NCBI GenBank assembly: GCA_021108035.1
Contig: JAIORQ010000098.1
Location: 1-64,000, forward strand
Length of the DNA: 64,000 bases
Origin: Bacteroidales bacterium
GTDB lineage: Bacteria > Bacteroidota > Bacteroidia > Bacteroidales > JAADGE01
Reading direction: 5' to 3'
Under the pieces are notes generated by a model, which was not told where the DNA came from, ran no database searches, and worked only from the letters and a program-made list of their open reading frames with translations. Shown piece after piece: positions 60,889 to 64,000 of the stretch (positions within the stretch are counted from its first letter, which is position 1; every line of letters begins with the position of its first letter). Made by a program: the position numbers and the translations under genes.

Positions 60889-62457
60889 ATGAAAACAATA
60901 TCATTTATTTTCTTATTCATTCTTTTTTCTTTTTCAGCGTATTCTCAATACAATGTAATTGTTATTGATGATGTGGGTGATTATAATTCTTTAAATGAAC
61001 CGACAATAGAATTGAATCCGTATGATACAAATCAAATTGTAGCCGCTTCAAATATTAGGTCTTACTATTATTCAAATGACGGCGGTTTTACATGGAATGA
61101 GGGAGAACTGTCTTCAACATATGGTGTTTGGGGCGATCCTGCAATTGCTTGTGATGCAAACGGAGATTTTTATTTTTTTCATCTTTCAAATCCTGATGTC
61201 GGCAATTGGATTGACAGAATTGTGTGCCAAAAATCTGAAGACGGAGGAATTAGTTGGAACAACGGAAGCTATACCGGGCTGAACGGAACGAAGTTTCAAG
61301 ACAAAGAATGGCCGACCGTTGACAGAACAAATAATAATATTTATCTTAGTTGGACCCAATTTGATGACTACGGAAGCAGTGTACCGGAAGACAGTTCAAA
61401 TATAATGTTTTCAAAATCGGAAGATGCGGGTGTTACTTGGTCCCAAGCAATGAGAATAAATAAAATCGCAGGTGACTGTTTAGATAATGATAATACTGTT
61501 GAAGGAGCTGTTCCGGCAGTAGGTCCCGGCGGAGAAGTTTATGTGTCTTGGGCCGGCAGGCAAACAAACGGAAATGTTGCCGTAATGGTCGATAAATCTG
61601 ATGATTACGGTGAAACATGGCTTGATGAAGATATTTTTGTAACTGATTTTCCGGGAGGATGGGTGTATGATATTCCGGGCATTATGCGATGCAACGGATT
61701 GCCTGTTATTAAATGTGATACAAGCGGAGGAAATTATCACGGTACGATATATATAAATTGGGTTGACCAACAAAACGGTGCAACTGATACCGATGTTTGG
61801 TTAATTAAATCAAACAATGGTGGTGAAACATGGAGCAGTAAGGTCAGAGTAAATGATGATGCTCCGGGCAAATATCAATTTTTTACATGGTTTGATATAG
61901 ACCAAACCAACGGAAACTTATATTTTATTTTCTATGACAGAAGAAATTATAATGATAATAAAACAGATGTATATATGGCAATCTCTGAAGACGGCGGAGA
62001 AACCTTTGAGAATATAAAAATTAGTGAAACTCCCTTTACACCTTCAGCAAGTGTGTTTTTTGGGGATTATACAAATATTAGCGTACATGCCGGTAAAATT
62101 GCACCGATTTGGGCAAGGGCAGACGGAACTTCTATGAGTTTAAGAACTATTGTGCAGGATAATTCCGGGATAAAATCTGATATCGGATTATTAGTATCTG
62201 ATGTTTACCCGAATCCTTCTGAAAATGAATTTTATTTTTCATTTATCTTACATCAAGAATCTAATGTGTCTTTGATTGTTACAGATATTTTCGGAAAGGA
62301 AATATGTTCAATTATTAATAATGAAACAATAAGTTCCGGCAAACATATCAGAACTTTTTATGCTGAAAAATTTAATTTATCATCCGGGGTATATTTTTTT
62401 AGGTTTTCTGAAGGCAAGAAACAACAAATCAGAAAGATAATTTATAATAAACAATGA
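60889..62457 (+). CDS. Secreted BNR/Asp-box repeat protein with type IX sorting domain
   Basis: 522 residues. Signal peptide (SFIFLFILFSFSAYSQ). Six Asp-box motifs of the S-x-D-x-G-x-T-W type: YSNDGGFTWNEG, KSEDGGISWNNG, KSEDAGVTWSQA, KSDDYGETWLDE, KSNNGGETWSSK and SEDGGETFEN, which build a six-bladed sialidase-like propeller over residues 25-430. The C-terminal ~85 residues (VYPNPSENEFYFSF...TDIFGKEICSI...LSSGVYFFRFSE) are a type A T9SS sorting domain. The sialidase catalytic arginine triad is not evident, so enzymatic activity is uncertain. Confidence 0.9.
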   Translation: MKTISFIFLFILFSFSAYSQYNVIVIDDVGDYNSLNEPTIELNPYDTNQIVAASNIRSYYYSNDGGFTWNEGELSSTYGVWGDPAIACDANGDFYFFHLSNPDVGNWIDRIVCQKSEDGGISWNNGSYTGLNGTKFQDKEWPTVDRTNNNIYLSWTQFDDYGSSVPEDSSNIMFSKSEDAGVTWSQAMRINKIAGDCLDNDNTVEGAVPAVGPGGEVYVSWAGRQTNGNVAVMVDKSDDYGETWLDEDIFVTDFPGGWVYDIPGIMRCNGLPVIKCDTSGGNYHGTIYINWVDQQNGATDTDVWLIKSNNGGETWSSKVRVNDDAPGKYQFFTWFDIDQTNGNLYFIFYDRRNYNDNKTDVYMAISEDGGETFENIKISETPFTPSASVFFGDYTNISVHAGKIAPIWARADGTSMSLRTIVQDNSGIKSDIGLLVSDVYPNPSENEFYFSFILHQESNVSLIVTDIFGKEICSIINNETISSGKHIRTFYAEKFNLSSGVYFFRFSEGKKQQIRKIIYNKQ

Positions 62458-62471
62458 ATTTTCAGGATTTG

Positions 62472-63293
62472 TTAAGAATTTTCAGGATTGATTTCCGCAC
62501 CGCAAAATTTGCAATGTTTTGCATCAGTCTCATGTCCTTCTTTTAAGCAATTTGGACATACTTTTGTGGTAATCTTATCTTTATTGTATTTTGTGATTTC
62601 AGATGTAATTATTCCGGTAGGTACGGCTATAATTGCGTAACCGAGAATCATAACAAAACTTGCAATAAACTTTCCGAAATCTGTAGCAGGAGCTATATCA
62701 CCATACCCAACAGTTGTTAATGTAACAATAGCCCAATAAATACTTTGAGGAATACTTGTAAAACCACTTTCTTTATCTTCTATTAAATACATTATTGTGC
62801 CTAATATAATAACTATCATTATTACAGAGAAGAAGAATATTCCTATTTTATGCTTACTTGCAATTAGTGCTTTTACAAGAGCTTGGCTTTCTCTTATATA
62901 TCTGGGAAGTTTAAAAATTCTGAAAATTCTTAATAATCTTAATGATCTTATCACAATTAAGCTGTGAGATGTTCCCGGAACTAAAACCCCGATATATGTC
63001 GGTATAATCGCTAATAAGTCAATTATTCCGTAAAAACTGAATATGTATTTTTGTTTTCTGTTTATAATGAGAATTCTTACAATATATTCTATTGTGAAAA
63101 TTATAGTGAAGATCCATTCAGCAATTCTGAGTGAAGATGCATATTTTGAACCGATTGATTCGATACTTTCAAGCATAACAATAATTACGCTTAAAAGTAC
63201 AGCAATAAGGAGAAAGATGTCAAAGGTTTTGCCTGCGGGTGTATCAGCTTCAAAAACTATTTCATATAGTTTTCGTTTAAATTTTGCATTCAT
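62472..63293 (-). CDS. Voltage-gated-type potassium channel with C-terminal zinc ribbon
   Basis: 273 residues. Six membrane segments, an S4-like VIRSLRLLRIFRIFKLPRY with regularly spaced Arg, and the selectivity filter TTVGYGDIAP before S6 (IASFVMILGYAIIAVPTG). The cytoplasmic tail ends in a zinc ribbon, CPNCLKEG and CKFCGAEI. The body is that of a Kv-like ion_trans channel; the ribbon may bind metal and sense intracellular conditions, which is inference. It is convergent with the BNR-repeat gene, 14 bases between stops. Confidence 0.92.
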   Translation of the reverse strand: MNAKFKRKLYEIVFEADTPAGKTFDIFLLIAVLLSVIIVMLESIESIGSKYASSLRIAEWIFTIIFTIEYIVRILIINRKQKYIFSFYGIIDLLAIIPTYIGVLVPGTSHSLIVIRSLRLLRIFRIFKLPRYIRESQALVKALIASKHKIGIFFFSVIMIVIILGTIMYLIEDKESGFTSIPQSIYWAIVTLTTVGYGDIAPATDFGKFIASFVMILGYAIIAVPTGIITSEITKYNKDKITTKVCPNCLKEGHETDAKHCKFCGAEINPENS

Positions 63294-63405
63294 GAAATAA
63301 GCATTCTTGAAAAAAATCTGTTAATTTTCAATAAGTTTTTAAAATACCGATTAAAATAATGTAAATAAATATATTTGTATTAGTTTTAATTTAAGAGCCT
63401 AATAT

Positions 63406-63615
63406 TTACTTTACAAAATCAGATTTTTCTAATATAAAAAGTTCTTCAAGCATAATTCCGAAATATTGAGCAATTTTCATGGCAAGTACTGTAGAAGGGA
63501 CAAATTTTCCGGTTTCAATGGCGTGAATGGTTTGTCTGGAAACCTGAACTTGTTTAGCTAATTCAGCTTGTGTAATTTTCTTTTTAGCTCTTTCGACTCG
63601 TATATAGTTTTCCAT
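63406..63615 (-). CDS. Small XRE-family helix-turn-helix regulator
   Basis: 69 residues, essentially one Cro/C1-type HTH: RAKKKITQAELAKQVQVSRQ is helices 1-3, then TIHAIETGKFVPSTVLAMKI. The C-terminal YFGIMLEELFILE matches the YgzD/DUF-type small regulators that usually accompany a small membrane protein; none is adjacent here. It lies alone between the potassium channel and the YifB gene. The bases 63616-63843 hold nothing recognised. Confidence 0.88.
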   Translation of the reverse strand: MENYIRVERAKKKITQAELAKQVQVSRQTIHAIETGKFVPSTVLAMKIAQYFGIMLEELFILEKSDFVK

Positions 63616-63843
63616 TATTTATATTTGATATTTTCTATGTTTCAAAAAGCATACCAAGTAATAATTTCAATTTTTTAATATGCTTATTTGATTTATTCTA
63701 AAAGAATTAAACATAAACTATACCAAAAGTTTGAAAGTTCTTATAATTTTAAACACATTATTCAAATATTCAGGATAATTTTATGATTTAAAATATTCTT
63801 TTTACTTTCACAATTTTAGGTAACCTTAAGTTAAAACAATAAC

Positions 63844-64000
63844 ATGCTGGTCAAAACATACGGAAGTGCAGTTCAGGGCGTTGATGCAACAACAATTACA
63901 GTAGAAGTTAATATTTCAAGAGGTGCAAATTTTTATTTGGTTGGTTTGCCGGATGCTGCTGTAAAGGAGAGTCAACAAAGAATTGAATCTGCTTTAAGAG
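63844..64000 (+). CDS. YifB/ComM family Mg-chelatase-like ATPase, 5' end only
   Basis: An open frame runs from the ATG at 63844 off the right edge of the window. The first 52 residues, MLVKTYGSAVQGVDATTITV then EVNISRGANFYLVGLPDAAV and KESQQRIESALR, match the N-terminal ribosomal-S5-like domain of YifB/ComM proteins, including the hallmark GLPDAAVKES. The family contains a helicase (ComM) that promotes branch migration in natural transformation. Walker motifs lie beyond the window. Confidence 0.88.
   Translation, partial: MLVKTYGSAVQGVDATTITVEVNISRGANFYLVGLPDAAVKESQQRIESALR

Noticed and set aside
1-64000. tRNA and rRNA genes
   Set aside because: No T-loop-like GGTTCRAATCC text with a matching cloverleaf and no rRNA sequence was recognised; IVP genes here are not inside rRNA.

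Overview
The window reads as a chromosome segment of a low-GC (roughly one third G+C by eye) member of the Bacteroidota. This rests on promoters of the TAnnTTTG type placed close to A/T-rich starts with little Shine-Dalgarno signal, a PorE-like OmpA protein, two secreted proteins ending in type IX secretion sorting domains, a DUF5916 outer-membrane protein, an acpP-fabF-rnc cluster followed by an IPExxxVDY-type gene, and a MarR/3-hydroxyacyl-CoA dehydrogenase/thiolase/acyl-CoA dehydrogenase cluster. The species cannot be named from the sequence.

Layout. 0-5.8 kb: an ABC-2 exporter whose ATPase and permease genes are separated by a four-helix-bundle (23S-IVP family) gene inside an inverted repeat, then a two-gene TumE-type toxin-antitoxin module and a U32 peptidase/RNA hydroxylase. 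5.9-14.9 kb: a PrsW-family membrane protease, an NtrC-like regulator lacking its DNA-binding domain, a beta-barrel protein, a DUF5916 protein and an orphan LytS-type kinase. 14.9-17.7 kb: acpP, fabF, rnc. 17.8-29.3 kb: PorE-like protein, TPR protein, Hpt protein, PAP2 phosphatase, a YfiR-PAS-SpoIIE phosphatase, thioesterase-like, hemolysin III-like and amino-acid dehydrogenase genes, and an LRR-like secreted protein. 29.3-37.2 kb: a fatty-acid beta-oxidation cluster with heptad-repeat palindromes in its gaps, a second IVP gene, a REP-associated tyrosine transposase (RAYT) in a partly decayed tandem array, and the MarR gene that probably controls the cluster. 37.2-45.7 kb: PadR and FetAB-type transporter, ispF, a C1 peptidase, YbaB, a stand-alone receiver, an NlpC/P60 lipoprotein, prfA, a MaoC-like protein and glnS. 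45.7-51.1 kb: a defence operon. 51.3-55.4 kb: folB, cysS and an S9 peptidase. 55.5-60.8 kb: an EcoRV-like type II restriction-modification pair, two tandem paralogous envelope proteins and a decayed second copy of the methylase. 60.9-64 kb: a BNR/Asp-box secreted protein, a voltage-gated-type potassium channel, a small XRE regulator and the start of a YifB/ComM gene.

The most unusual system is the four-gene operon at 45729-51135 (minus strand). It holds a type I methylase (HsdM), its specificity subunit (HsdS), a PtuA-like ABC/AAA ATPase and a PtuB-like HNH nuclease, joined by 4-14 base overlaps. No hsdR is present and housekeeping genes lie on both sides. This looks like a modification module coupled to a Septu-type effector in place of the usual HsdR translocase-nuclease. 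A second theme is intergenic palindromes: at least six sequence-distinct families of inverted repeats sit between genes, two of them around IVP genes and one around the RAYT gene.
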